A stretch of DNA of 64,000 nucleotides from Occultella aeris (lineage in GTDB: Bacteria > Actinomycetota > Actinomycetes > Actinomycetales > Beutenbergiaceae), in assembly GCF_902703175.1 (NCBI RefSeq), contig NZ_CACRYJ010000016.1, positions 1 through 64,000 on the forward strand, written 5' to 3'. Position 1 is the first letter of the stretch; each line of letters opens with the position of its first letter. This document shows, in pieces, positions 25,722 through 34,828 of this stretch. The translations under genes and the position numbers were made by a program. The notes under the pieces were generated by a model. That model had not been told where the DNA came from. It worked only from the letters and a program-made list of their open reading frames with translations, and made no database searches.

Positions 25722-27143
25722 TCAGACCAGGCGTCGCCGCTCGTCGACGACGGCGATCACCAGGGCCACGGCCACGATGACCAGCACCACCCGCAGACTC
25801 AGTGACATGGCGTGGTCGTAGTCGCCCGAGGCGGCGAGGGTGGAGAAGAACACGGCGGCGGTGGCGGCCACGCCCACCGAGGTGCCGACACGCTGCCCGG
25901 TCTGCAGGGCGCCCGCGGCGACACCCGCGTGGTGCACCGGCACATCGGCGAGGGTGAGGGCCTGGTTCGGGGAGATGACGATGCCGTTGCCGAAACCGGA
26001 GATGATCAGGACCGCCGCGATCCACCAGACGATCGATGCGCCGTCGAACAGGCTCACGAGCACGTCGGTGGCCGCGACCCCGATCAGCATCAGCACGATG
26101 CCGACGACCACGAGCCGCCGCCCGTACCGGTTCACCCACCGGCCACCGAGCCAGGCCGAGAGCGATCCGGCGAGCGCGAACGGGGTGAGCACCAGCCCGG
26201 CCTGCCAGGGCTCGAGCCCCAACCCGTTCTGCAGGTAGAGCGTGGACACCAGGAAGATCCCGGTGAAGCCCCCGAAGTAGGCCATCCCGAGCGTCGCGCC
26301 GCGGATGTAGGACGGCGTATGCAGGAGGTCGGTGGTGATCACCGGTTGGCCACCGCGCGCCTCGAGCCGTCGCTCCCACCACCGGAACGTCACCAGGGCG
26401 AGCGCGGCCACGACCAGCAGCCACCAGGGTGCGTCGGTGATCGAGCCCTCGGAGACCTGCACGAACGGGAACAGGAAGCTCACCACGGCGATCCCGAGCA
26501 GTACGAGTCCGGGCGCGTCCAGGCTCACCTTCGTCCCGCCGTCGCGGGCCGGCCGCACCCGCGGCAGCAGCCGCCAGGCGAGCACCAGCGCGACCAGACC
26601 CACCGGGACGTTCACCAGGAAGACCGCCCGCCACCCCTGCTCCGGGCCGAACGCGGCGATCAGCGCGCCGCCCAGCAGCGGACCGACGGCGGTCGAGAAG
26701 CCTACGGTGGCACCGAACCAGCCGAACGCGCGGCCGCGGTCGGGCCCGCGGAACAGTTCCTGGATCATCGCGATCACCTGCGGGTTCAGCAGTCCCGCGG
26801 CGGCGCCCTGCAGCAGCCGGCCCACGGCCAGCATCGGCGCGGACACCACCAGCCCGCAGAGTGCGCTGGTCAGCACGAACAGCGTCAGCCCGATCAGGAA
26901 CATCACCCGCCGCCCGAACATGTCCCCGAGCCGGCCGGCGGGCACCAGCACCAGGCCGAACGCGAGCGTGTACCCGGCCACGATCCACTGCAGGTGGGAG
27001 GGGCTCGCGGACAGGGCGCCCTCGATCGAGGGCAGCGCGACGTTCACGATGGAGACGTCGAGCAGGGTCATGAAGCCCGCGGTCAGGCAGACCGCGAAGG
27101 CCTGCCAGGGACGGCTCACGGCGGCTGGTGGGGTGGTGGGCAT
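25722..27143 (-). CDS. MFS drug exporter, DHA2 (EmrB/QacA) type
   Basis: This 473-aa membrane protein has about 14 transmembrane helices. DHA2 marks are LLDVSIVNVALPSIE (motif D1) in helix 1, GYTLAFGLVLVPAGRLGDMFGRRVMFLIG (motif A), and GPLLGGALIAAFGPEQGWRAVFLVNVPVG (motif C and onward). These proteins expel drugs or toxic compounds with protons. The ATG at 27143 is used; a GTG at 27161 in frame is possible. No clear ribosome-binding site. It is divergent from corA. Confidence 0.9.
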   Translation of the reverse strand: MPTTPPAAVSRPWQAFAVCLTAGFMTLLDVSIVNVALPSIEGALSASPSHLQWIVAGYTLAFGLVLVPAGRLGDMFGRRVMFLIGLTLFVLTSALCGLVVSAPMLAVGRLLQGAAAGLLNPQVIAMIQELFRGPDRGRAFGWFGATVGFSTAVGPLLGGALIAAFGPEQGWRAVFLVNVPVGLVALVLAWRLLPRVRPARDGGTKVSLDAPGLVLLGIAVVSFLFPFVQVSEGSITDAPWWLLVVAALALVTFRWWERRLEARGGQPVITTDLLHTPSYIRGATLGMAYFGGFTGIFLVSTLYLQNGLGLEPWQAGLVLTPFALAGSLSAWLGGRWVNRYGRRLVVVGIVLMLIGVAATDVLVSLFDGASIVWWIAAVLIISGFGNGIVISPNQALTLADVPVHHAGVAAGALQTGQRVGTSVGVAATAAVFFSTLAASGDYDHAMSLSLRVVLVIVAVALVIAVVDERRRLV

Positions 27144-27233
27144 CAGGGCTAGGTCTACCACGCAGCCCCGACGCCCGAGTCAGGTGCCCAGCCCGCGACC
27201 GGCGTGTCCCTGCCACGCCCACGTGCGGGCACG

Positions 27234-27239
27234 CACAAT
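27234..27239 (+). promoter_or_regulatory. -10-like box of corA-family gene (leaderless)
   Basis: CACAAT ends 6 nt before the GTG at 27246. There is no Shine-Dalgarno, and the -35 region is weak. Confidence 0.35.
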
Positions 27240-27245
27240 GCAGGG

Positions 27246-28244
27246 GTGCCCCTCATCGACAACGCCGTGTACGTCGACGGCGCCCGGATCGCCGATCCCA
27301 CCAGCCTGGACCAGACCTTCGAGTACCTGCGCGCCAAGGGCGGGCTCGGCTGGATCGGCCTGCTGCGGCCCACCGACGACGAGTTGACGACCGTGGCGGA
27401 CGAGTTCGGCCTGCATGCGCTCGCCGTCGAGGATGCGCGCACCGGTCACCAGCGTGCGAAGCTCGAACGGTACGAGGACACGCTCTTCGTGGTGTTGCGG
27501 CCGGCCTGGTACGAGGACTCGACCGAGACGGTCGAGTTCGGCGAGCTGCACGTCTTCGTCGGCCACGACTTCGTCGTCACCGTCCGCCATGGTGATGCGC
27601 CCGATCTGTCGCAGGTGCGGCGCCGGCTGGAGGCCGAACCGGACCTGCTCGCCCGCGGCGCCGAGGCCGTGCTGTACGCCATCCTCGATGAGGTCGTCGA
27701 CCAGTACGAGCCGGTCATCCGCGGTGTCGAGAACGACATCGACGAGATCGAGGACGCCCTTTTCAGCGACACCCGGATGGCGCTCTCGAGACGGATCTAC
27801 GAACTCTCCAGGGAGGTCATCGCCTTCCAGCGGAGCACCCAGCCGCTGGCCGGCATGCTCGACGCGCTCCAGCGCGGCGGCGAGAAGTACGGCGTCGACG
27901 TCGAACTGCAGCGCCTCCTGCGCGACGTCGCCGACCACGTCATCCAGGTCACCGACCGCATCGCCTCCTTCCGCGCCATCCTCGCCAATGCGCTCACCGT
28001 CAACGCCACGATCGTCACGCAGCGTCAGACCGAGACTGCGCTGGAGCAGAACGACCAGGTGAAGAAGATCTCCGGTTGGGCGGCCATCCTGTTCGGTCCG
28101 TCGCTCGTCGGTGCGATCTACGGCATGAACTTCGACCACATGCCCGAGCTGCACTGGGCACTGGGCTATCCCTTCGCGCTCGCCCTCATGGCGGCGACGA
28201 GCCTGACCCTGTGGCGCATCTTCAAGTGGCGCAGGTGGATGTAG
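27246..28244 (+). CDS. corA: CorA family magnesium/cobalt transporter
   Basis: This 332-aa protein is a CorA-type divalent-cation channel. It has a long acidic and helical cytoplasmic domain (about 1-265), then two C-terminal transmembrane helices with the signature YGMNFDHMPEL (about residue 297) between them and a basic tail. Length is normal. The GTG start is preferred to the upstream open frame because a CACAAT box lies 6 nt before it and PLIDNAVYVDG then forms the expected N-terminus. Convergent with the GH42 gene, 6 bp apart. Confidence 0.9.
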   Translation: MPLIDNAVYVDGARIADPTSLDQTFEYLRAKGGLGWIGLLRPTDDELTTVADEFGLHALAVEDARTGHQRAKLERYEDTLFVVLRPAWYEDSTETVEFGELHVFVGHDFVVTVRHGDAPDLSQVRRRLEAEPDLLARGAEAVLYAILDEVVDQYEPVIRGVENDIDEIEDALFSDTRMALSRRIYELSREVIAFQRSTQPLAGMLDALQRGGEKYGVDVELQRLLRDVADHVIQVTDRIASFRAILANALTVNATIVTQRQTETALEQNDQVKKISGWAAILFGPSLVGAIYGMNFDHMPELHWALGYPFALALMAATSLTLWRIFKWRRWM

Positions 28245-28250
28245 CGCGTC

Positions 28251-30341
28251 TTATCCCTCGCGGATCACCAGCACATCCTTGGGCGCGAGCCGCAGCGTCT
28301 CACCCGCAGTGATCGACCGTCCGGTGAGCAGCTCGGTGCCGCCGACGTGCGCGGGCACCTCGACCGGTGCGTCGCCGTGCCAGAGCACGAACGTGTGCCG
28401 CACGCCGTCGCGCTCACGCACGCTCACCTCGAGGTCCGCGACGTCCGGATACGGCCCGAGCAGCCCGTGCCGGGCGAGCGCCGCCCGCACCACCCACGCG
28501 ACGCCGTCGGCCGCCAGCTCCGTGCCCACGTACCAGGCCTCGCCCGATCGTCCGGCAGCGTCGACACCGCCCACGGTGCCGCCGGCACCGGCCGCACCGG
28601 GCCGGTACCGGGTCACCGCCGGCTCGCCGGCGTAGAAGTCCGCGCCGTACGTGCCGATCACCTCGGCGCCCTCGGGTACGAGGACCTCCATGACCAGCCG
28701 GCCGTCGGCGGTGAGCGAGTCGGTGCGGTCCGGCCGGTCGGGATCGGCAAGGGTGACCGGGTTGGCGACCTCCGGGAGTTGCGCGTCCGTCTCGGCCACC
28801 CGCACCCCGAACAGAGACGTGAAGCCGGCCGGGTCGTCGCCGAGGAAGGCGTTGTCGTCGATGTCCACCCGCCCGGACAGGAACGACGTGATCACGGTGC
28901 CGCCGCGTGCGACCACGGCGGCGAGCCGCTGGGTGAGGTCGCCCTTGATCATGTGCAGCAGCGGCGCGAGCACCACGTCGTAACCGGTCAGGTCCGCGGT
29001 GACCGGGACCGCGTCCAGGTCCACGTTCGCCTCCCACAGGGCGCGGTGATAGCCCAGCACCACGTCCGGATAGCGCACGTGCCGGTTCGGGCCGTCGGAG
29101 ATCTCGGCCGCCCACCAGCTGTCCCAGTCGAACAGCAGCGCCACCCGGGCCGGCGTCCGCGCGCCCAGCACCGCGTCGCCGAGGCGTTCCAGTTCGGCGC
29201 CGAGGGTGGCGGCCTCGGTGAACGCGCGGGTGTCCGTCCGTCCGGTGTGGTCGAGCAGGGCGCCGTGGTACTTCTCGCACGCCCCCACGGACTGGCGCAT
29301 CTGGAAGTACAGCACCGCGTCCGCACCGTGCGCGACCGCCTGCCACGACCACAGCCGCAGCACCCCGGGCCGCTTGACCGGGTTCACGTCGCGGCTCGCG
29401 GTGGTGGTCGGGGTCTGCTCCATCACCCAGAACGGGTCGCCGCCCTTCAGCCCGCGCATGAGGTCGTGCGTGAACGCCATCCGGGCCTGGGACTGCTCGT
29501 TCGGGGGGTAGTTGTCCCAGGATGCGAGGTCCAGGTGCTCGGCCCAGCGGTGATAGTCGATCGGGCGGTACATGCCCATGAAGTTCGTGGTCACCGGGGT
29601 GCTGGCGTCGTGCTCGCGGATCGCGGCCTTCTCGTCGGTGAAGTTGCGCAGCATCGCGTCCGAGGTGAACCGGAGGTAGTCGAGCGTGATGCCCTGGAAC
29701 GCTGTGTGGTTGGGTCCGCGCCAGTGCTCGGTGAGCGCGCTCGGCGGTTCGATCTCGTCCCAGTCCGTGAACGTGTGCGACCAGAACGTGGCGTTCCAGG
29801 CCCGGTTCAGCCGGTCCAGGCTGCCGTACCGCGTCCGCAGCCAGACCCGGAAGGCGGCGGCGCAGTTGCCGCAGTAGCAGGCGCCGCCGTACTCGTTGCC
29901 GACGTGCCAGGCGATCAGCCCCGGGGTGCCCGCGTACCGCCGCGCGATCCGTCCCGCCAGTGCGGCCGAGAGACGCTGGAACACCGGTGAGCTCGGGCAC
30001 GCGCTGTGCCGCTGCCCGTATCCGTGCCGGCGCCCCTCGAAGTCGGTGCGGGTCACCTCCGGGTGCGCCTTCGCGAGCCACGGCGGCAGCGCCCCGGTCG
30101 CGGTGGCCAGCACGAGCTGGCGGCCCTCGGCAACGATCCGGGCCACGATCGCATCCAGGACGGTGAAGTCGTAGGTGTCCTCGGCGGTCTGCAGGTGCGC
30201 CCACGCGAACACCCCGACGGTGAGGGTGTCGATGCGAGCCAGCCCGAACGCGTGATGGTCCGCCGCCCAGACCTCCTCGGGCCACTGCTCGGGGTTGTAG
30301 TCGCCGCCGTAGGCGAGCGCGGACAGCTGGTGGTCAGGCAT
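28251..30341 (-). CDS. Beta-galactosidase, glycoside hydrolase family 42
   Basis: This 696-aa enzyme has the three-domain GH42 plan: TIM barrel (about 8-390), trimerisation domain and C-terminal beta-domain. The acid/base Glu is in WHVGNEYGG (about 148) and the nucleophile Glu in FWVMEQTP (about 307). Four Cys (SACPS and ACYCGNC) form the structural zinc site of the family. It has no signal peptide, so it cleaves imported galactosides (some family members prefer alpha-L-arabinopyranosides). ATG 30341 overlaps the DUF624 stop by 8 bp and has GAGGAG 10 nt upstream. It closes the GH3-transporter operon. Confidence 0.93.
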   Translation of the reverse strand: MPDHQLSALAYGGDYNPEQWPEEVWAADHHAFGLARIDTLTVGVFAWAHLQTAEDTYDFTVLDAIVARIVAEGRQLVLATATGALPPWLAKAHPEVTRTDFEGRRHGYGQRHSACPSSPVFQRLSAALAGRIARRYAGTPGLIAWHVGNEYGGACYCGNCAAAFRVWLRTRYGSLDRLNRAWNATFWSHTFTDWDEIEPPSALTEHWRGPNHTAFQGITLDYLRFTSDAMLRNFTDEKAAIREHDASTPVTTNFMGMYRPIDYHRWAEHLDLASWDNYPPNEQSQARMAFTHDLMRGLKGGDPFWVMEQTPTTTASRDVNPVKRPGVLRLWSWQAVAHGADAVLYFQMRQSVGACEKYHGALLDHTGRTDTRAFTEAATLGAELERLGDAVLGARTPARVALLFDWDSWWAAEISDGPNRHVRYPDVVLGYHRALWEANVDLDAVPVTADLTGYDVVLAPLLHMIKGDLTQRLAAVVARGGTVITSFLSGRVDIDDNAFLGDDPAGFTSLFGVRVAETDAQLPEVANPVTLADPDRPDRTDSLTADGRLVMEVLVPEGAEVIGTYGADFYAGEPAVTRYRPGAAGAGGTVGGVDAAGRSGEAWYVGTELAADGVAWVVRAALARHGLLGPYPDVADLEVSVRERDGVRHTFVLWHGDAPVEVPAHVGGTELLTGRSITAGETLRLAPKDVLVIREG

Positions 30342-31029
30342 CGATGAAGTTCTCCTCGAGATGGTCACGGACGGGACGCTCCCCGCGCAGCAACAGCCAG
30401 ATCAGCGGCGCGGCGGCGAGCACGGGCAGCCAGTCGGAGACGCCGAGGGCGGCGCCCACGATGACCGCGACGAGCGCGGCGACGCCGATGCTCGCCATGG
30501 GCTTCGCCGTCAGGTAGTAGATGCTCAGCCGGGCGACGTCCCGGGTGCGCAGCGAGTACAGGGACGAGATCACCACGGCGTGGCCGCCGGCCACGATCAG
30601 TCCGAGCCCGACGGCGGCGCTCACCGCCCCGAGGACGGTGCGCAGGGCTGGTGGTCCGGTGACGGCGTCCAGGTTGGTCAGGTTGATGCCGAGCAGGGTC
30701 AGGGCGGCGAGCGCGGGCAACCACCAGCGCAGCACGTCCCAGGCGCAGCGCCGGTAGCCGCGCAGGAAGTAGCGGGCCGGCTCGGGGTCGCCGTCGTCGC
30801 CGAACGCCCGCCAGGAGTACACGACCGCGCCGGTGGCCGGGCCGAGCGGTACCAGCGCGAGGGCCACCAGCGGGATGTTGCTGGCATCCGGGGCGAGCAG
30901 GAGCAGCAGGACCAGGCCGGGCAGCGACGCCAGCACCCAGCACACCTCCAGGACCACGAGCCAGTGGATCGCCGCGGCCGCCCGGGAGATGGGTCGGCTC
31001 GAGAACTCACGCTGTGCCATGGACGTCAT
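30334..31029 (-). CDS. DUF624 (YesL-like) membrane protein
   Basis: This 231-aa membrane protein has about five to six transmembrane helices and the YesL/DUF624 layout, including WLVVLEVCWVLASLPGL near the N-terminus and a GPATGAVVYSWRAFGDDGDPEPARYFLRGYR-type loop. Members accompany oligosaccharide ABC importers of the LplB/YtcP type and glycoside hydrolases; the molecular role is unknown. The ATG has GGGAG about 7 nt upstream. It is separated from the binding protein by a strong hairpin and coupled to the GH42 gene. Confidence 0.85.
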   Translation of the reverse strand: MTSMAQREFSSRPISRAAAAIHWLVVLEVCWVLASLPGLVLLLLLAPDASNIPLVALALVPLGPATGAVVYSWRAFGDDGDPEPARYFLRGYRRCAWDVLRWWLPALAALTLLGINLTNLDAVTGPPALRTVLGAVSAAVGLGLIVAGGHAVVISSLYSLRTRDVARLSIYYLTAKPMASIGVAALVAVIVGAALGVSDWLPVLAAAPLIWLLLRGERPVRDHLEENFIDA

Positions 31030-31083
31030 TGTGTCGCTCCCGGGCGGGTCGGCGGACGGGGGTCGACGGGTCGGGCCACGCGC

Positions 31084-31118
31084 CGCCGCCCGGCACCGGA
31101 GAGGGGTGCCGGGCGGCG
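31084..31118. other. 14-bp perfect stem-loop inside the oligosaccharide operon
   Basis: CGCCGCCCGGCACC and GGTGCCGGGCGGCG pair perfectly around a 7-nt loop, between the binding-protein stop and the DUF624 start. No T-run follows on the minus strand. It probably protects the 3' end of the abundant binding-protein mRNA or partly terminates transcription before DUF624-GH42. Confidence 0.6.
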
Positions 31119-31150
31119 CGGAACGCGGGACGACCCGGGGAGAACCGGGG

Positions 31151-32821
31151 TCAGCCGGTCGTGACGTCGGCGGCCTCGTTCACGAGGGTGACGTACTGGG
31201 ACATTCCGGCCGCCTCGAGTTCGGCGACGTAGGCATCCCACTCATCGAGCGAGCGCTGACCGAGGATGAACGCGGCCGTGTTCTGCATGACGTTGTCCTG
31301 CAGGGCGGTCTGCAGCAGTGATGCCTGCTCGCGCTGCATCTCGTCCATGGTGATCGCCGGTCCACTCGGGGCGACGTCCTTCTCGTTCATCGCGTTCAGG
31401 AAGTCCACCACCTCCGGGCGCAGCATGGACTGGACCAGGTCCGCGGTGGCGCCGTGGTTGAGCATCCAGACACCGTTGTGGAAGCCGTAATCGGTGTTCA
31501 GCGTCTCGGGAGCTCCTGGGTTCAGGCCGTTGATGTCGATGGTCTCCACCAGGGTGCGGGTGCCGTCGGTGGCCGTGTTGTAGGTCTCGCCCTCCACGCC
31601 CCACTTGGCGAACTCGAGGCCCTCGTCGGAGAAGTACAGCCAGTCGACGAACTGCAGCATGGCCACGAAGTTGGGAGAGTCGGCGGCATCGGCCGAGAAC
31701 GCGATCCCGGACTCGAACCGGCCACCGGTGCTCGCATCCATGATGTTGCCGGCCGGGCCCGCGGGCACGGTCAGGTAACGCACCTCGGCCTCGGTGTTAC
31801 CGGCGTCCGCGAACGCCTCGCGGTAGCGCAGGATCTCCTGGTCGTTCACGCCGATCGCAGCGGACTGACCGGAGGTGAACTTCGCAATGGCGGCGTCATC
31901 CTCCTGCGTGAGCGACTCCGGGTCGAGCAGGCCCCGCTCCACCAGGTCGGCGAAGTACGTGACCAGGTCCCGATAGCCGTCGGAGGCACCGGTGTAGACG
32001 TACTCCTCGGCCTCGGGGTCCCAGATGACGCCGTCGCCGTAGCCCCAGCCCGCCTCGGTCCCGAAGTTGCCGGACGCCGCCTGGAGGGTGGCCTCCAGCG
32101 GGCCGTTCGCGGACCAGCGGTCGGAGTAGGGGTAGGCGAGGTCGGGGAAGGCCTCGTTCACGATCTCCAGCTGCTCGGTGAACTCCTCCCAGGTCTCGGG
32201 GTCCTCGGTGATCCCCGCTGCCTCCCACAGGTCGGCCCGGATCGCGATCGAGTAGGCCGGCTTCGGGTTCTCGTGCAAGCCGGGCAGCAGGTAGTAGTTG
32301 CCATCCTCCTGGCGGAGCAGGTCGAGGTCCTCCTGCAGGCCCCATTCCTCAACCTTCTCGGCGAAGTTCGGCAGGTAGTCGAGGTACTCGGAGATCGGTA
32401 GCACGGCGCCGCTGCCGGTGAACGGCTGGATGTCCGCGTTGTACGTGGACGGGATCAGCATCGGGGCGTCACCGGCGCTGATCAGCAGCGAGCGGCGGTC
32501 GCCCCAGTCCGAGAGCGGCACGTTCACGAAGTCGAACGTGACGTTGTTGTCCGCCTCGAGGTGCTGCAGGATCGACCAGTCCTCATTGAACGGGTAGTTC
32601 GGGTGGTCGCGGTAGAGCAGGGAGAACTCGATCGGCTCGGTGGCCACGAACGTGGTGCCGACGCCGTAGTCCTCCATCGCGCCGACCATGTTGTCGTCGA
32701 GCGCGCCCGGCTCCGGGCCGTTCTCGCCCTCGTCGCCGCCGTCCGAGCTGCACGCTGCGAGTGTGATGGCCAGTGCCGCGGTCAACAGGCCGGCGGCGGC
32801 CTTCCTTGCATTCCTACTCAT
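31151..32821 (-). CDS. Oligosaccharide ABC transporter substrate-binding lipoprotein (LipO/YtcQ type)
   Basis: This 556-aa lipoprotein has a Sec signal peptide with lipobox LAAC, Cys at 24, and the large binding-protein body of the group that serves LplB/YtcP permeases for plant oligosaccharides. An acidic linker (SSDGGDEGENGPEP) follows the lipid anchor. The ATG has GGAGG about 5 nt upstream. It lies 70 bp after the second permease in the operon GH3-permease-permease-SBP-DUF624-GH42, which points to a beta-linked xylose-, glucose- or galactose-containing oligosaccharide. Confidence 0.9.
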   Translation of the reverse strand: MSRNARKAAAGLLTAALAITLAACSSDGGDEGENGPEPGALDDNMVGAMEDYGVGTTFVATEPIEFSLLYRDHPNYPFNEDWSILQHLEADNNVTFDFVNVPLSDWGDRRSLLISAGDAPMLIPSTYNADIQPFTGSGAVLPISEYLDYLPNFAEKVEEWGLQEDLDLLRQEDGNYYLLPGLHENPKPAYSIAIRADLWEAAGITEDPETWEEFTEQLEIVNEAFPDLAYPYSDRWSANGPLEATLQAASGNFGTEAGWGYGDGVIWDPEAEEYVYTGASDGYRDLVTYFADLVERGLLDPESLTQEDDAAIAKFTSGQSAAIGVNDQEILRYREAFADAGNTEAEVRYLTVPAGPAGNIMDASTGGRFESGIAFSADAADSPNFVAMLQFVDWLYFSDEGLEFAKWGVEGETYNTATDGTRTLVETIDINGLNPGAPETLNTDYGFHNGVWMLNHGATADLVQSMLRPEVVDFLNAMNEKDVAPSGPAITMDEMQREQASLLQTALQDNVMQNTAAFILGQRSLDEWDAYVAELEAAGMSQYVTLVNEAADVTTG

Positions 32822-32891
32822 TGTTTCCTCCGGGGTTGAACGTCGTCGTCCACGACGGGTTGGGACTTGCGGTTGGGGATTCGGACGTGAC

Positions 32892-33815
32892 TCAGCCCTT
32901 GACCGAGCCGAGCATCACGCCCGAGACGAAGTACTTCTGGATGAACGGGTAGAGACAGATGATCGGAAGCACGGTGAGCACCATCGTCACGGACTGCACA
33001 TTGGCGGCGATCTGCGCGCCGTCGGAGCCCAGGCCCTCGGTGCCGGTGGCGGCGGCGAGCAGGTTCCGTAGATAGACCGTGACCGGGTACAGCTCGGCCC
33101 GGTCCAGGTACAGGAAGGCGCTGAACCACGAGTTCCAGAACGCCACCGCGTAGAACAGGACCATGGTCGCCAGGACCGCCTTGCTCAGCGGGATCACGAT
33201 CCGGAAGAACACTCCGTAGGTGGACAGGCCGTCGATCGCGGCCGCCTCCTCGAGCTCGGTGGGGAAGTTCTCGAAGAACGACTTCATGATCAGCAGGTTG
33301 AAGACGCTGATCGCGTTCGGGATGACGATCGCCCAGATCGTGTTCTTGAATCCGAGCTCGTTGATCAGCAGGTAGTTCGGGATCAGACCGCCGCTGAAGA
33401 ACATCGTGAACACGGCGAGCCCGATGAAGAACTGGCGCCCCTTCAGTTCCTTGCGGGAGATCGCGTACGCGAACGTGGTGGTCATCGCGATGGCGATGGC
33501 GGTGGCCACCACGGTGTAGATGACCGTGTTCTTGTAGTTGATCCAGAACATGTCGTCGCTCAGCACCGCCGCGAAGGTGGTGATGTTGAACCCGCGGGGG
33601 ATCAGGTTCACCTGGCCCGCGATGATGAACCCCTCCGAGCTGAACGCCTTTGCGACCAGGTTGATGAAGGGGTACAGCGTGAGCGCACAGATGAGGGTGA
33701 GCACCACCACGTTCGCCACGCTGAACGCCCTGTACCCGCGGGTGTCCTTGATGGTGGTCGTGGACCGGCGCACGGCCGCCACGTCCGGGACGGCCTGGAT
33801 CGGATCGGTGGTCAC
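32892..33815 (-). CDS. Oligosaccharide ABC permease (YtcP type)
   Basis: This 307-aa protein has six predicted transmembrane helices and the EAA loop EEAAAIDGLSTYGVFFRIVIP. SGGLIPNYLLINELG and the terminal YFVSGVMLGSVKG are typical of the YtcP group. Two adjacent GTG codons can start it (33818 and 33815); the second overlaps the stop of the upstream permease as GTGA, and GGGAG lies just upstream of both. It forms the channel with the LplB-type partner. Confidence 0.9.
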   Translation of the reverse strand: MTTDPIQAVPDVAAVRRSTTTIKDTRGYRAFSVANVVVLTLICALTLYPFINLVAKAFSSEGFIIAGQVNLIPRGFNITTFAAVLSDDMFWINYKNTVIYTVVATAIAIAMTTTFAYAISRKELKGRQFFIGLAVFTMFFSGGLIPNYLLINELGFKNTIWAIVIPNAISVFNLLIMKSFFENFPTELEEAAAIDGLSTYGVFFRIVIPLSKAVLATMVLFYAVAFWNSWFSAFLYLDRAELYPVTVYLRNLLAAATGTEGLGSDGAQIAANVQSVTMVLTVLPIICLYPFIQKYFVSGVMLGSVKG

Positions 33816-34828
33816 CACAGGGAGCTCCCGACGACTCGACGCGAGATCGCGTTGGCGGACATGACGAGGGTGAGGCCGATGAGTGCCTCGAACAGGCCGA
33901 TGGCCGTGGAGTAGGAGTAGCTCCCGGACTGGATGCCGACCCGGTAGAGGTACGTGGAGATCACATCCGCAGTCGAGAAGATCAGCGGGTTGTACAGGAG
34001 CAGGACCTTCTCGAACCCGACCGCCATGAACGTGCCGATGTTCAGGATCAGCAGCACCACCATCGTCGGGCGGATGCCGGGCAGCGTGATGTGCCAGGTC
34101 TGGCGCCACCTGTTCGCACCGTCGATCCGGGCCGCCTCGTACAGCTGGTCGTCGATCGTGGTCAACGCAGCCAGGTAGAGGATCGTGCCCCAACCGACCG
34201 TCTGCCAGATCTCGGACGAGACGTAGATCGGCCGGAACCAGGAGGGCTCCTGCATGAACGAGATCTGCTCCGCGCCGATCGCACCGAGGATCTGGTTGAT
34301 GGTGCCGTTCAGTGACGTCAGCTGGAGCACGATGCCGGCCACGATGACGATCGACATGAAGTGCGGCAGGTAGGTCACGGTCTGCACGAACCGCTTGAGC
34401 TTGCGCGAGCGCAGTTCGTTGAGCAGCAGTGCGAGGATGACCGGCAGCGGGAACACGATGATCAGGGTCAGCGCGCCGAGGATCAGGGTGTTGGTGAAGA
34501 CCCGCCAGAAGGTCGGGTCGTTGATGAACATCTCGATGTAGTACAGGCCCACCCACTCGTCGCCGAACATCGAGCCGCCCGGTCGGAACCGGCGGAACGC
34601 GATGACGTTCCCGAGCATCGGCACGTACCGGAAGATGATCAGGAAGACGACGGGCAGCACGAGGAACGTGTACAGGCGCCAGTCCTTGCGGAGCGCCTGC
34701 CGCCACGTCACCTTGCCGCCGCCTGGGCGGCGGGCGCCGGTGCGGGCGGGCGGCGGTTTCTCGACGGCGACGGCTCCTCCGGCCGTCGCGGGTGCGCTCT
34801 CGGGGGCGAGCGGGTCCCGGATCGTCAC
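33812..34828 (-). CDS. Oligosaccharide ABC permease (LplB/YteP type)
   Basis: This 338-aa protein has a Pro/Ala-rich cytoplasmic N-terminus (about 1-50), a basic WRQALRKDWRLY segment typical of LplB proteins before the first helix, and six predicted helices. The EAA-like loop is YEAARIDGANRWRQTWHITLP. The GTG start overlaps the GH3 stop by GTGA and its stop overlaps the next permease start, so expression is coupled. No ATPase gene is present in the operon. Confidence 0.9.
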   Translation of the reverse strand: MTIRDPLAPESAPATAGGAVAVEKPPPARTGARRPGGGKVTWRQALRKDWRLYTFLVLPVVFLIIFRYVPMLGNVIAFRRFRPGGSMFGDEWVGLYYIEMFINDPTFWRVFTNTLILGALTLIIVFPLPVILALLLNELRSRKLKRFVQTVTYLPHFMSIVIVAGIVLQLTSLNGTINQILGAIGAEQISFMQEPSWFRPIYVSSEIWQTVGWGTILYLAALTTIDDQLYEAARIDGANRWRQTWHITLPGIRPTMVVLLILNIGTFMAVGFEKVLLLYNPLIFSTADVISTYLYRVGIQSGSYSYSTAIGLFEALIGLTLVMSANAISRRVVGSSLW

